This document shows positions 9,150 to 17,816 of a stretch of 49,756 nucleotides of DNA, one piece after another. The notes beneath the pieces were generated by a model. That model worked only from the letters and a program-made list of their open reading frames with translations, was not told the DNA's origin and searched no databases. Within the stretch, counting starts at the first letter, position 1. The number at the start of each line of letters is the position of its first letter. Source of the stretch: Candidatus Cryptobacteroides intestinavium (GTDB taxonomy: Bacteria; Bacteroidota; Bacteroidia; Bacteroidales; UBA932); NCBI GenBank assembly GCA_017694845.1, contig JADIMI010000019.1, positions 1 to 49,756 on the forward strand. Direction: 5' to 3'. The translations under genes were made by a program, and so were the position numbers.

Positions 9150-9797
9150 ATGAAGGACAATGTATATTTTGTAAGCGGAATAGATACCGATGCAGGCAAG
9201 AGCTATGCGACAGGCTGGCTGGCGAAGGAATGGAATGCTGCCGGAAGACGGACGATAACCCAGAAGCTGGTGCAGACGGGAAACACCGGTTTTTCGGAGG
9301 ACATAGAGCTTCACAGAAAGATAATGGGCTGCGGTATGCTTCCTGAGGACAGGCAGCGTCTGACGATGCCTGAGATCTTCTCCTATCCCTGTTCCCCGCA
9401 TCTGGCGGCAGAGATAGATGGAAGGGAAATAGATTTTGAAAAAATAGAATCAGCGACACGTATTCTCAGTGAACGTTATGATGCAGTGCTTCTGGAAGGG
9501 GCCGGCGGCCTTATGGTCCCTCTCACCGTATCCCTGCTGACCATTGACTATGTCAGGGAGAAAGGTTATCCTCTCATATTCGTAACCTCCGGCCGGCTTG
9601 GCAGCATAAGCCATACCTTGCTCGCGCTTGAAGCCGTGAAATCAAGGGGGATACGCCTTGAAGCCCTGGTCTTCAATATGTTCCCGGAAGAGGAGGACAG
9701 CACGATAGCAGAAAATACGAAGGAATATCTCAAGGCCCGTCTGGCAAAGGAGTTCCCAGAAGCCGGATATCTGTCTCTTCCCGTGCTGGAACTGTAG
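9150..9797 (+). CDS. bioD: Dethiobiotin synthetase
   Basis: A 215-residue ATP-dependent enzyme that closes the ureido ring of dethiobiotin from DAPA and CO2. The modified P-loop SGIDTDAGKS is at about 9-18, and LLEGAGGLMVPL near 111-122 is the second family signature. The gene starts 15 nt after bioA. Together bioB, bioA and bioD cover the steps from 8-amino-7-oxononanoate to biotin; bioF and the pimeloyl-forming genes (bioC with bioH or a substitute) are not in this window. Confidence 0.95.
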   Translation: MKDNVYFVSGIDTDAGKSYATGWLAKEWNAAGRRTITQKLVQTGNTGFSEDIELHRKIMGCGMLPEDRQRLTMPEIFSYPCSPHLAAEIDGREIDFEKIESATRILSERYDAVLLEGAGGLMVPLTVSLLTIDYVREKGYPLIFVTSGRLGSISHTLLALEAVKSRGIRLEALVFNMFPEEEDSTIAENTKEYLKARLAKEFPEAGYLSLPVLEL

Positions 9798-9847
9798 TGC
9801 AAATGAACATTTTTTCGCATATTTGCATAGAATTAAACGGAACAGTT

Positions 9848-10582
9848 ATGAAAGCTAATTTAAGGATTGTCGTGCTGGCGGTGGCAGTTGCTGCGGCCTG
9901 TACAGATGCATTCGCACAGTTCGGTGTGAATATAGGTTATATGAATTCCACCACATACAGCCGGGTGGAGGGTACCGAAGGCTCGGAGAAGGCCGGCACA
10001 AACGGATTCGCTGCAGGAATCGACCATAATATCAGGCTTATCGGCAATCTGCTCTCGATCCAGCCGGGGATATACTACCAGCATCTTCTCCGTTCCGAGG
10101 ATATAGCTGAAATCGCCGGGCTTGCCGCGAATACGACGTATATGGAAAATTTCCTTGCAATACCGGTCCACGTCAAGGTCGGTTTCAATCTTCTTCCAAA
10201 GGATGTGCTCAGGCTTTATGTCTTTGCCGGCCCGACGTTCGAGATAGGTCTCTCCTCTTCTGACAAGATCTCTGTTTCAGGATCGCTCCTTGGACATGAT
10301 ATCGCCGGGGAGGTCTCCTACAATTATTATAGCGGGAAGATAAAGACCAGCTCCGATGAACTCCAGTCGGTGGTGGACAGCTATTTCCAGTCTGAAGACA
10401 AGGGTCAGCTGAAACGCTTCGACGTGATGATCGGTGGAGGTGTCGGTCTTCAGGTGGTCAGGTTTCTGGACATAAAGGTCGGATATGACTATGGTATGGT
10501 CAACAGATATGCCGGGGATCTGGCTGAGCACGCATCAGCCAACCGCGGGCAGTTCTATGTAGGAGTGGGCATAAGGCTGTAA
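9848..10582 (+). CDS. Outer-membrane beta-barrel protein, OmpX/PorT-like fold
   Basis: A 244-residue predicted outer-membrane protein. The first 23 residues form a signal peptide ending TDAFA, with mature QFGVNIGYMNST. The rest is a series of amphipathic strands separated by turns, ending in a strand with a terminal hydrophobic pattern (GQFYVGVGIRL), as in small eight-stranded barrels of Bacteroidota. ATG 9848 gives the signal peptide directly; an upstream GTG at 9797 would add a non-signal extension. An imperfect -7 box (CATATTTG, 9818-9825) lies upstream, so it may be transcribed apart from bioD. Function unknown. Confidence 0.8.
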   Translation: MKANLRIVVLAVAVAAACTDAFAQFGVNIGYMNSTTYSRVEGTEGSEKAGTNGFAAGIDHNIRLIGNLLSIQPGIYYQHLLRSEDIAEIAGLAANTTYMENFLAIPVHVKVGFNLLPKDVLRLYVFAGPTFEIGLSSSDKISVSGSLLGHDIAGEVSYNYYSGKIKTSSDELQSVVDSYFQSEDKGQLKRFDVMIGGGVGLQVVRFLDIKVGYDYGMVNRYAGDLAEHASANRGQFYVGVGIRL

Positions 10583-10629
10583 CGGTCTGCTGTCGGATGA
10601 ATGATCTTATATAATAAACAGTCCGGACT

Positions 10630-11985
10630 ATGAAAGAATATATCGAGAAGAACAGGGACCGTTTCTTCGATGAACTTTTCTCCCTGCTGAGAATCCCATC
10701 CATTAGTTCACTGGAGGAGCATCGCCCGGATATGCAGCGCTGTGCCGCCAGACTGGCTGAACTGTTGAAGGAGGCCGGAGCGGATGATGCCGCGGTGTAT
10801 CCGACCAAAGGTCATCCCGTAGTCTTTGCATCAAGGCATTTTTCCGATGACGCTCCGACGGTGCTGGTGTATGGACATTATGATGTCCAGCCTGTGGATC
10901 CGATAGAGCTGTGGAAGTCAGATCCTTTCGAACCGGAAATCCGTGACGGTGCCATATATGCAAGGGGGGCCAATGATGACAAGGGGCAGCTATTTATGCA
11001 CCTCAAGGCTTTCGAATATCTTGTGCGGTCCGGTAATCTGAAGCATAATGTAAAGTTCATTTTTGAAGGCGAGGAGGAGATCGGCAGTCCATCGCTTGCG
11101 GAATGGGCCGGAAGTCACAAGGATCTGCTGGCTGCCGATATCATTCTTGTCTCGGACACTACTATGATATCGGAGTCTGTCCCTTCGATCAACTGCGGGA
11201 TGCGAGGACTTTCGTACGTCGAGGTGAAGGTCACCGGTCCTGACAAGGATCTGCATTCGGGGCACTATGGAGGAGCGGTCGCCAATCCGGTCAATGTCCT
11301 GTGCGATATGATATCCTCCCTGATAGACAAGGATGGACGCATAACGGTAAAGGGTTTCTATGATGATGTGGTCGACCTTTCCGATGATGACAGGAAGCAG
11401 CTTGCGAGGGCTCCGTTCGATCTGGAGGAATACAAGAAGTTCCTGGGGATAGGAGAGGTGAAAGGGGAGAAAGGATATACCACCCTGGAAAGGACCGGCA
11501 TACGTCCTTGCCTCGATGTCAACGGCATCTGGGGCGGCTATACCGGAGAGGGGGCGAAGACCGTCCTCCCATCCGAGGCCCACGCCAAGATATCTATGCG
11601 GCTTGTCCCGAACCAGGACAGCGAGACCATCACCCGCCTGTTTACGGAGCATTTCAAATCGATTGCTCCGGACTATGTAAAGGTGGAGGTCACTCCGTGT
11701 CACGGTGGCAACGGCTTCCTGATACCTATCTCGTCAAAGGCCTACAGGGCGGCATCCCGGGCTATGTCTGAAGTCTACGGCATCGAACCTGTCCCAAGCA
11801 GGGGAGGCGGCAGCATCCCGATTCTGGCCGATCTGCAGAGAATCCTCGGTATTGATCCGCTGCTTATGGGGTTCGGCCTTGAAAGGGACACTATCCATTC
11901 GCCTAACGAGAGCTATCTTCTCAGCCAGCTTTTTGCGGGAATGGAGTCCATAGCCTTGTTCTATATGTATTATGAAGGAAAATGA
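10630..11985 (+). CDS. M20 family metallodipeptidase
   Basis: A 451-residue cytosolic peptidase of the M20A/CNDP dipeptidase type with two zinc ions per active site. First zinc ligand region: VLVYGHYDVQPVDP at about 78-91 (His and Asp). Second: GANDDKGQLF, with the bridging Asp. The general base is in FEGEEEIGSPS, followed by further ligands (LVSDT). HSGHYGGAVANP marks the lid/dimerisation domain, and the last zinc His is in DTIHSPNESY. It probably cleaves dipeptides from peptide uptake. It is followed 16 nt later by pyrF, with no functional link apparent. Confidence 0.92.
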   Translation: MKEYIEKNRDRFFDELFSLLRIPSISSLEEHRPDMQRCAARLAELLKEAGADDAAVYPTKGHPVVFASRHFSDDAPTVLVYGHYDVQPVDPIELWKSDPFEPEIRDGAIYARGANDDKGQLFMHLKAFEYLVRSGNLKHNVKFIFEGEEEIGSPSLAEWAGSHKDLLAADIILVSDTTMISESVPSINCGMRGLSYVEVKVTGPDKDLHSGHYGGAVANPVNVLCDMISSLIDKDGRITVKGFYDDVVDLSDDDRKQLARAPFDLEEYKKFLGIGEVKGEKGYTTLERTGIRPCLDVNGIWGGYTGEGAKTVLPSEAHAKISMRLVPNQDSETITRLFTEHFKSIAPDYVKVEVTPCHGGNGFLIPISSKAYRAASRAMSEVYGIEPVPSRGGGSIPILADLQRILGIDPLLMGFGLERDTIHSPNESYLLSQLFAGMESIALFYMYYEGK

Positions 11986-12001
11986 CAATAAATAAGATCT
12001 T

Positions 12002-12856
12002 ATGAACAGAGACAGATTGTTTGAACAGATACGGAAAAAAGGAACAGTGCTGTGCGTCGGTCTTGATACTGACTTCGCGAAGATGCCGGAGCATATCAGG
12101 TCGCTTGCGCAGAAAGGGGAAGTGGCTGCCATGGGGCAGATGTTCAAAGGGAAGGCTCGTTCCATAATCGAGTTCAACAAGGCTATAATAGATGCTACGG
12201 CACCTTACTGTGTCGCATACAAGCCGAATCTGGCATTCTATGAATGTTACGGGCTTGAGGGGATGAGGGCTCTGGAGGTGACGGTGGATCATATAAGGAC
12301 AAACTACCCTGATATTTTCATCATAGCGGATGCCAAGAGAGGGGATATAGGCAATACTGCCAGGATGTATGCCAAGGCTTTCTTCGAGACAATGGATTTC
12401 GACGCTGTGACCCTCGCTCCGTATATGGGGGCGGACAGCATCACTCCGTTTCTTGAATACAAGGATAAATGGGCGATAGTGCTGGCTCTTACCTCCAATG
12501 CTTCCGCGGCCCAGTTCCAGATGGCGGAGAAGGATGGCAAGCCTCTGTACAGGGCCGTCATTGAAGAGATGATGTCGATATCCACTCCGGACAATATGAT
12601 GTTTGTCGTAGGGGCCACCAAGGCGGACAAACTTGCCGAGATCAGGTCCTTCTGTCCGGATAATTTCCTGCTTGTGCCAGGAGTAGGTGCTCAGGGAGGT
12701 TCTGCAGAGGAGGTCATAGCGAACGGTGCGAATGACCACGGCGGGCTCCTGATAAATTCATCACGGGCCATCCTCTATGCTGACAGCACAGAGAATTTCG
12801 CCAGGGCTGCCGGAAAGGCCGCTGCCGCGACTGCCAATTATTCCCCTGCAGAGTAG
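12002..12856 (+). CDS. pyrF: Orotidine 5'-phosphate decarboxylase, type 2
   Basis: A 284-residue enzyme producing UMP, the last step of de novo pyrimidine synthesis. The length and the catalytic motif IIADAKRGDIGNTA (about 106-119; Asp-Lys-Asp array) identify the longer type 2 PyrF found in Bacteroidota, actinobacteria and Myxococcus rather than the 230-residue E. coli type. The N-terminal LCVGLDTDFAKMP gives the first phosphate/ribose contact region and VPGVGAQGG the C-terminal phosphate loop. It converges on the oxidoreductase gene with an 11-nt gap and no visible terminator. Confidence 0.95.
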   Translation: MNRDRLFEQIRKKGTVLCVGLDTDFAKMPEHIRSLAQKGEVAAMGQMFKGKARSIIEFNKAIIDATAPYCVAYKPNLAFYECYGLEGMRALEVTVDHIRTNYPDIFIIADAKRGDIGNTARMYAKAFFETMDFDAVTLAPYMGADSITPFLEYKDKWAIVLALTSNASAAQFQMAEKDGKPLYRAVIEEMMSISTPDNMMFVVGATKADKLAEIRSFCPDNFLLVPGVGAQGGSAEEVIANGANDHGGLLINSSRAILYADSTENFARAAGKAAAATANYSPAE

Positions 12857-12867
12857 CTGCCGGCCCT

Positions 12868-13845
12868 TTATTTACTGTCATTCGGGAAACGCACTCCCCA
12901 GGAGCTGCGGAGGCTGTCCATTATCCGCATGACACGTATGCTTTCACTGTGCGGCATATACGGGGTCTCGATCATACCTTCACGGATGGCATCTATGCAG
13001 GCCTGGACCTGATATTCGAAGCCTGTTATCTGGGTCGGAGCATTGTATGTACCGATAAGCGTATGTCCTGCATCATACAGTTCGGCCTTGAGCATATTGT
13101 TGATGTTGTCGCATACAATGTAGCCCCTGTCTCCGCATACAATGCCCTGACGGTCGCTTGCACAGAGCGCGGTCGACTGGAGGTCCGCTATCATACCTTC
13201 TGAATATTCAAGAATGATACTGTTCTGCAGATCCACTCCGGTGTCAGACTTCATGCAGCTCGAGGTCATTCTGGAAATGTCGGTCCCGAACATCATAAGA
13301 GCGAAATTCAGGGCATAGACACCGAGGTCAAGCAGGGCCCCCCCTCCGAGTTCGGGACGCATTATCCGTTCTTTGGATGCAACAGGGTATCCGAGATGGG
13401 CAGACAGCATCATAGGGCGTCCGATGGCTCCGCTGTAGACAATATCCCTGACAGTCTTCTGGAACGGCATATATCTTGTCCAGATAGCCTCGGCGAGGAA
13501 TACATTATTCTCTTCCGACATTCTTGTAACCTCTTCCGCTTCGCGTGCATTCGCCATAAAGGCCTTTTCGCAGAGCACGGCTTTCCCGTGGGAGAGGCAT
13601 AGCCTGACGTGGTCATAGTGGAGAGAATGCGGGGTGGCTACATATACCAGATCCACTGCCGGATCTTCAACGAGCTCTTCGTAAGAACCGTAGGCTCGTG
13701 TGAACCCGAATCTTCCTGCAAATGCTGCAGCTTTCCCGTACTGTCTCGAAGCGACAGCATATGCTTCCACATCCGGCATACCGTTTATGGTGGCGGCCAT
13801 TTTCTCGGCGATGTGTCCCGCGCCTATAATTCCTATTCTGAACAT
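12868..13845 (-). CDS. Gfo/Idh/MocA-family oxidoreductase
   Basis: A 325-residue NAD(P)-dependent dehydrogenase. The N-terminal Rossmann motif is GIIGAGHIAEKMA (about 4-16). The VYVATPHSLHYDH stretch and the EKAFMANAREAEEV motif (about 92-105), with its lysine, are diagnostic of the family. The C-terminal alpha/beta domain contains PELGGGALLDLGVYAL. The family acts on sugars, inositols and related compounds; it resembles the trans-1,2-dihydrobenzenediol dehydrogenase-like branch, but substrate cannot be read from sequence. Last gene of the minus-strand run, 4 nt after the serine deaminase stop. Confidence 0.88.
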   Translation of the reverse strand: MFRIGIIGAGHIAEKMAATINGMPDVEAYAVASRQYGKAAAFAGRFGFTRAYGSYEELVEDPAVDLVYVATPHSLHYDHVRLCLSHGKAVLCEKAFMANAREAEEVTRMSEENNVFLAEAIWTRYMPFQKTVRDIVYSGAIGRPMMLSAHLGYPVASKERIMRPELGGGALLDLGVYALNFALMMFGTDISRMTSSCMKSDTGVDLQNSIILEYSEGMIADLQSTALCASDRQGIVCGDRGYIVCDNINNMLKAELYDAGHTLIGTYNAPTQITGFEYQVQACIDAIREGMIETPYMPHSESIRVMRIMDSLRSSWGVRFPNDSK

Positions 13846-13849
13846 ATCG

Positions 13850-15067
13850 TTATTTTATTATGTTGGATGCCTGGAGTTCCTTGGCAAGTCCGCCTTCTCC
13901 GGTCTCCTTGTACAGGGACGGAAGGTCCTTGCCTGTCTGTTTCATAACCCTTACCACGTGATCGAACGACACTCTGTGAAGACCATCGGTATAAAGGGCA
14001 TAGATGTTGGCATCAAGAGCCCTTGCCGCTGCATATGCATTCCTTTCGATGCACGGAATCTGGACAAGTCCGCATACCGGGTCACAGGTCATTCCCAGAT
14101 GGTGTTCCAGTCCCATCTCTGCAGCATATTCTATCTGGGAAGGGCTTCCTCCCATCAGCTGGTTGGCGGCTGCCGCCGTCATTGCACAGGCGACGCCGAC
14201 CTCTCCCTGGCAGCCTACCTCGGCTCCTGATATCGATGCGTTCTGCTTGACTACGTTACCGACAAGGGCTGCCGTGGCAAGAGACCTGATTATCCGCTTG
14301 TCACTGTAATCATAGACTTTCTTGAGGTGGTACAGTACGCCTGGCAGCACACCGCACGAGCCACATGTAGGTGCAGTGACGATCGTCCCTCCGCAGGCAT
14401 TCTCCTCGCTTACTGCAAGTGCATAAGAGAAAATGAGCCCCCTCGTCCTGAGTACATCCTTGTAGCCCTCGGCGCGGATGAAATAGTTCGCGGCCTTCCT
14501 GCGCATATGAAGCGGTCCGGGAAGCGCCCCCTCCTGGTCGATGCCGCGTTCGACAGCTGCCTGCATTGCCTTCCACACCTCCTCGAGATAATCCCATATC
14601 TCCGGATCCTCGATGCTGTCGACATATTCCCAGTATGCCCTGCCGTTGGCGTTGCACCATTCCAGCAGTTCGGTCATTGTATTCAGCGGATATATGTCTG
14701 GACTGTCGTTTATCTCCAGCCGGTCGCATTTTATTGCCCCGCCTCCGACACTGTAGAATGTCCATTCATCCATCTTCTCCCCGTCATCCCCTTCGACGGC
14801 GATCTTCATCGCATTAGGATGAGCCGGCAGGAATATCTTGGGCTGCCAGTCAATGCTGACTTTCCCCGCTGTGGACAGCGCCTCCTCTATCGCTGTATCG
14901 GTAAGGTGCCCTTTCCCTGTGGCTGCCAGCGAACCGAACAGGGTCACTCTGAATGCAGATGCTCCTGGATGATGTGCAAGGTATATCTTCGCTGCACGGT
15001 GCGGCCCCATTGTGTGGCTGCTGGAAGGCCCTTTGCCTATCTTGTATATTTCCTTGATGCTTTTCAT
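13850..15067 (-). CDS. sdaA: L-serine ammonia-lyase, iron-sulfur dependent
   Basis: A 405-residue single-chain L-serine dehydratase converting serine to pyruvate and ammonia. The N-terminal GKGPSSSHTMGPHRAA (about 12-27) is the substrate-binding loop. Cysteines for the oxygen-sensitive [4Fe-4S] cluster are seen in PTCGSCGVLPG and in CDPVCGLVQIPCIERN. As in other single-chain enzymes, the beta domain precedes the alpha domain. It lies 34 nt downstream of the DPP4-like peptidase gene, which fits amino-acid catabolism following peptide breakdown. Confidence 0.94.
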   Translation of the reverse strand: MKSIKEIYKIGKGPSSSHTMGPHRAAKIYLAHHPGASAFRVTLFGSLAATGKGHLTDTAIEEALSTAGKVSIDWQPKIFLPAHPNAMKIAVEGDDGEKMDEWTFYSVGGGAIKCDRLEINDSPDIYPLNTMTELLEWCNANGRAYWEYVDSIEDPEIWDYLEEVWKAMQAAVERGIDQEGALPGPLHMRRKAANYFIRAEGYKDVLRTRGLIFSYALAVSEENACGGTIVTAPTCGSCGVLPGVLYHLKKVYDYSDKRIIRSLATAALVGNVVKQNASISGAEVGCQGEVGVACAMTAAAANQLMGGSPSQIEYAAEMGLEHHLGMTCDPVCGLVQIPCIERNAYAAARALDANIYALYTDGLHRVSFDHVVRVMKQTGKDLPSLYKETGEGGLAKELQASNIIK

Positions 15068-15101
15068 CTTCTTGAATCTTATTCTGTCATTATTCCTCCG
15101 T

Positions 15102-17039
15102 CTACAGATATGTGTTGAAGTAGTCGGTCACCTTGTCCATAAGGTGCACCCTTTCCTTACCGAACATATTGTGCATAGCTGTAGGGTACGGGAAGAAATC
15201 CAGCTGTATATTGTTGTCTATACAGGTCTGGATGAAGTTCAGGCAGTGCTGCCATACGACTGTGTTGTCCACTGCCCCCTGGCATATCAGGAGTCTGCCC
15301 TTCAGATCCGGAGCCCTGTTTATCAGGCTTGTCAGTGCATAGCCTTCAGGGTTGGACTGAGGGGTCTCCATATAGCGTTCCCCGTACATTACTTCGTACC
15401 ATTTCCAGTCGATTACCGGCCCTCCTGCGACAGCTACCTTGAATATGTCAGGATAGTTGGTTATCAGCGAGATTGTCATAAATCCACCGTAGCTCCACCC
15501 GTGTACTCCGATACGGTCCCGGTCGACGAACGGAAGATCAATGAGCATCTTCACGCCTGCCAGCTGGTCCTCCATCTCTGCCTGTCCGCACTGCCTGTGG
15601 ATTGTCTGTTCATATTCCAGCCCCCTGTTCTGCGACCCCCTGTTGTCCTGTACATAGACGATATACCCTCTCTGGGCCATATACATCTCCCACAGTCCTA
15701 TGTCTGCAAGAAAAGTGTTTCTTACCATCTGTGCGTGCGGTCCTCCGTAGACATAGACGATCACCGGATATTTCACGGCAGGGTCGAAATCTTTCGGAAG
15801 GGTGAGCCTGTAGTGGTTGTCATATCTGCCATCGGCGCTTTTCACTGTCCCGAAAAGGATTTCCGTATATGCGTAGGCTACGGTCGGGTCATCGGCTTTA
15901 TACAGCACTTCCGTCCTCTTCCCGTCGGTCGAGCCGAGATTGACCTGTGATGGATTGTTGATGCTGCTGAAATAGTCCAGATACTGTCTGCAGTCAGGGC
16001 TGAGGTCGATCCTGTGCCAGCCCTCATCCATAGTGAGCCTGATCTTCTTCCCGTTCTTCATATCCACTCTGAAAAGGTGGTTCTCGGCAGGGGAGATTTC
16101 TGCGGATGTGTAATAGACGTATCTTCCATCATTGTCAAGATATGTGACATCTGCATCGGCCGTTGTCAGTCTTGATATGACACCGTCCATATCACAGAGA
16201 TACAGGTTTCTGTACCCATCGCGGTTGGCTGTCCTGTATATGAACCGGTCATCGCTGCCCTTCACGAAGTAGAGCGGATCCAGCGGTTCCACATATTTCT
16301 CGTTGTCCTCTGTCAGTATCGTCTTCTCGAATTCTCCTGTCAGGGCATTGTATCTGTTCAGCTTCAGATGTTTCTGGGACCTGTCAAGGACCTGTATGAA
16401 AATGCTTCTGCTGTCCGGGGACCAGGTTATGCCGGTGAGGTACCTGTCCGGACCGAAATCAGTCACATTCAGATGCAGCGTGTCCCTGGATGCGAGGTCG
16501 TAGACGCACAGGCGCAGTATTTCAGAGTCCATTCCGGCCATAGGATATTTAAGCGGAAGAAGGTCTCCTGTCCTTGTGCGGATGTCCAGAAGAGGGAATG
16601 TGGTCACATTGCTCTCGTCTTTCCTGTAGAAGGCCAGCCTGGTGCTGTCAGGGGACCAGAACGTGCCTTTGGTTATTCCGAACTCGTTCCTGCTTACAAT
16701 CTGCCCGTACACTATATTCCGGTCTGCATCTTCGGCTATCGGGATCACTGTCCCGCTGCTGTCTCGCAGATAAAGTCCGTTCCCCCTGGTGAATGCCTCG
16801 AATTCAGGCCGGCTGGATGAAGGCCTGTCTCCTTTCACAGCCTTGTATCCCTTGCCGTCCGCATGCCACTGATACCAAGGATGGGATGGTCTGATATCCC
16901 TTGACAGGATTGTCTCTTCCATTGTCAGTATCCTGCCTTCCGGAGAATTGGCAGGATGCCTTTCTATCACTCCCGGTACCTGGGCGTAAGAAATCACCGC
17001 AATGGCTGTTGCGGTGACTGCAGTAATGAATCTTTTCAT
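15102..17039 (-). CDS. Dipeptidyl peptidase IV-like S9 serine peptidase
   Basis: A 645-residue secreted peptidase. A signal peptide (about 1-19, ending SYA) precedes an eight-bladed propeller region containing the family marker SRNEFGITKGTFWSPDS. The C-terminal alpha/beta-hydrolase domain has the nucleophile in GVHGWSYGGFM (Ser516), the Asp in GAVDNTV (Asp591) and the His in TAMHNMFG (His623), so the triad is complete. DPP4 removes X-Pro or X-Ala dipeptides and is widespread in the periplasm of Bacteroidales. It is shorter than the 720-730 residues typical of characterised enzymes. The usual HG before the Asp loop reads QG here. Confidence 0.88.
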   Translation of the reverse strand: MKRFITAVTATAIAVISYAQVPGVIERHPANSPEGRILTMEETILSRDIRPSHPWYQWHADGKGYKAVKGDRPSSSRPEFEAFTRGNGLYLRDSSGTVIPIAEDADRNIVYGQIVSRNEFGITKGTFWSPDSTRLAFYRKDESNVTTFPLLDIRTRTGDLLPLKYPMAGMDSEILRLCVYDLASRDTLHLNVTDFGPDRYLTGITWSPDSRSIFIQVLDRSQKHLKLNRYNALTGEFEKTILTEDNEKYVEPLDPLYFVKGSDDRFIYRTANRDGYRNLYLCDMDGVISRLTTADADVTYLDNDGRYVYYTSAEISPAENHLFRVDMKNGKKIRLTMDEGWHRIDLSPDCRQYLDYFSSINNPSQVNLGSTDGKRTEVLYKADDPTVAYAYTEILFGTVKSADGRYDNHYRLTLPKDFDPAVKYPVIVYVYGGPHAQMVRNTFLADIGLWEMYMAQRGYIVYVQDNRGSQNRGLEYEQTIHRQCGQAEMEDQLAGVKMLIDLPFVDRDRIGVHGWSYGGFMTISLITNYPDIFKVAVAGGPVIDWKWYEVMYGERYMETPQSNPEGYALTSLINRAPDLKGRLLICQGAVDNTVVWQHCLNFIQTCIDNNIQLDFFPYPTAMHNMFGKERVHLMDKVTDYFNTYL

Positions 17040-17043
17040 ACTC

Positions 17044-17424
17044 TCAACGTACTGATACTATACCATCAACTATATATTTCTGCTTCCCTCTCCACGGCAG
17101 GGCGCCGAGGTATTCCTTGTAGTGAAGCTCCACTGTCTTGCCCCCGCAGTGCATAAGGGAGTCGGCTATCGCTTCGTCCGTAATGGAGAAATCGAATTCG
17201 TAGGACTGGATCGTGTTTCCTGCGGTCCCTTTCTGCGCGCCTCTGAATCCTGCCTGGATCATTCTCCCTTCATAGGTCTTGAACACATAACCTTTATAGA
17301 CCACAAAATTGAGGTCTCCGGCCTTCACTCCTTCCCCGAATACGAAGTAGAAGCGGAAATATATGAAGCCGACAAGCACTATGATGACCGTGATAATGGC
17401 TCCGATGATGATTTTCTTTTTCAT
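17044..17424 (-). CDS. Membrane-anchored hypothetical protein of the mislabelled 6-phosphogluconate dehydrogenase group
   Basis: A 126-residue protein with one N-terminal membrane helix (about 4-26) and a small soluble domain containing FGEGVKAGDLNFVVYKGYVF and KTYEGRM. Short Bacteroidota proteins with an N-terminal anchor and the phrase GYVFKTYEG are often labelled 6-phosphogluconate dehydrogenase in databases; no nucleotide-binding fold or catalytic residue of that enzyme exists here. The true function is unknown. It lies 4 nt upstream of the peptidase gene and 55 nt after the next small gene, probably in the same transcript. Confidence 0.75.
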   Translation of the reverse strand: MKKKIIIGAIITVIIVLVGFIYFRFYFVFGEGVKAGDLNFVVYKGYVFKTYEGRMIQAGFRGAQKGTAGNTIQSYEFDFSITDEAIADSLMHCGGKTVELHYKEYLGALPWRGKQKYIVDGIVSVR

Positions 17425-17479
17425 TGTATTATGTTGTTAAACAAGTTGTTGCGATTTTGCGTGGCAATGTTCCGGCTGG

Positions 17480-17812
17480 CTATAGCTCTATCGCTCCGGA
17501 GCAGACAAGCAGTCCGATGAACGGTGTCTGCTGTCTCTTTATAAAAGGCTTCACCTTGGCCGTGTTGATCTCGTCAAGTGTCTTCACTACGTCATACGCG
17601 GCTATGAAGTCCTTCCCGGTGAGATATTCTCCTTCCTTTGCGCGTTTCGTTCCCGGTGTCCCTCCCTTTATGAATATACAGCTGCCTACGAATGTAGCGG
17701 AGTAGGGGATGCCAGTCACGGATGTGAAACTCCCGTGCTTCTTCACATAATCCACTACAATCTGCCACACTTCCGCTCCGCTCTTGTCCAGATATTCTTT
17801 CCTTATCTCCAT
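17480..17812 (-). CDS. Conserved-looking hypothetical protein, 110 residues
   Basis: I do not recognise the family. The protein is 110 residues, soluble and basic, beginning MEIRKEYLDKSGAEVW. It has a likely helix up to about residue 25, glycine-rich turns (FIKGGTPGTKRAKEG) and a C-terminal hydrophobic strand (FIGLLVCSGAIEL). The ATG at 17812 was chosen because it follows the gpsA stop by 4 nt; an upstream start at 17833 would overlap gpsA. The tight spacing indicates translation with gpsA. Confidence 0.65.
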   Translation of the reverse strand: MEIRKEYLDKSGAEVWQIVVDYVKKHGSFTSVTGIPYSATFVGSCIFIKGGTPGTKRAKEGEYLTGKDFIAAYDVVKTLDEINTAKVKPFIKRQQTPFIGLLVCSGAIEL

Positions 17813-17816
17813 AGCG

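Noticed and set aside
15012..15950. 312-codon open frame on the plus strand
   Set aside because: It is antisense to the C-terminal half of the DPP4-like peptidase and shows no recognisable domain.
17044..17424. 6-phosphogluconate dehydrogenase
   Set aside because: The protein is 126 residues with a membrane anchor and lacks a Rossmann fold and all catalytic residues of that enzyme.
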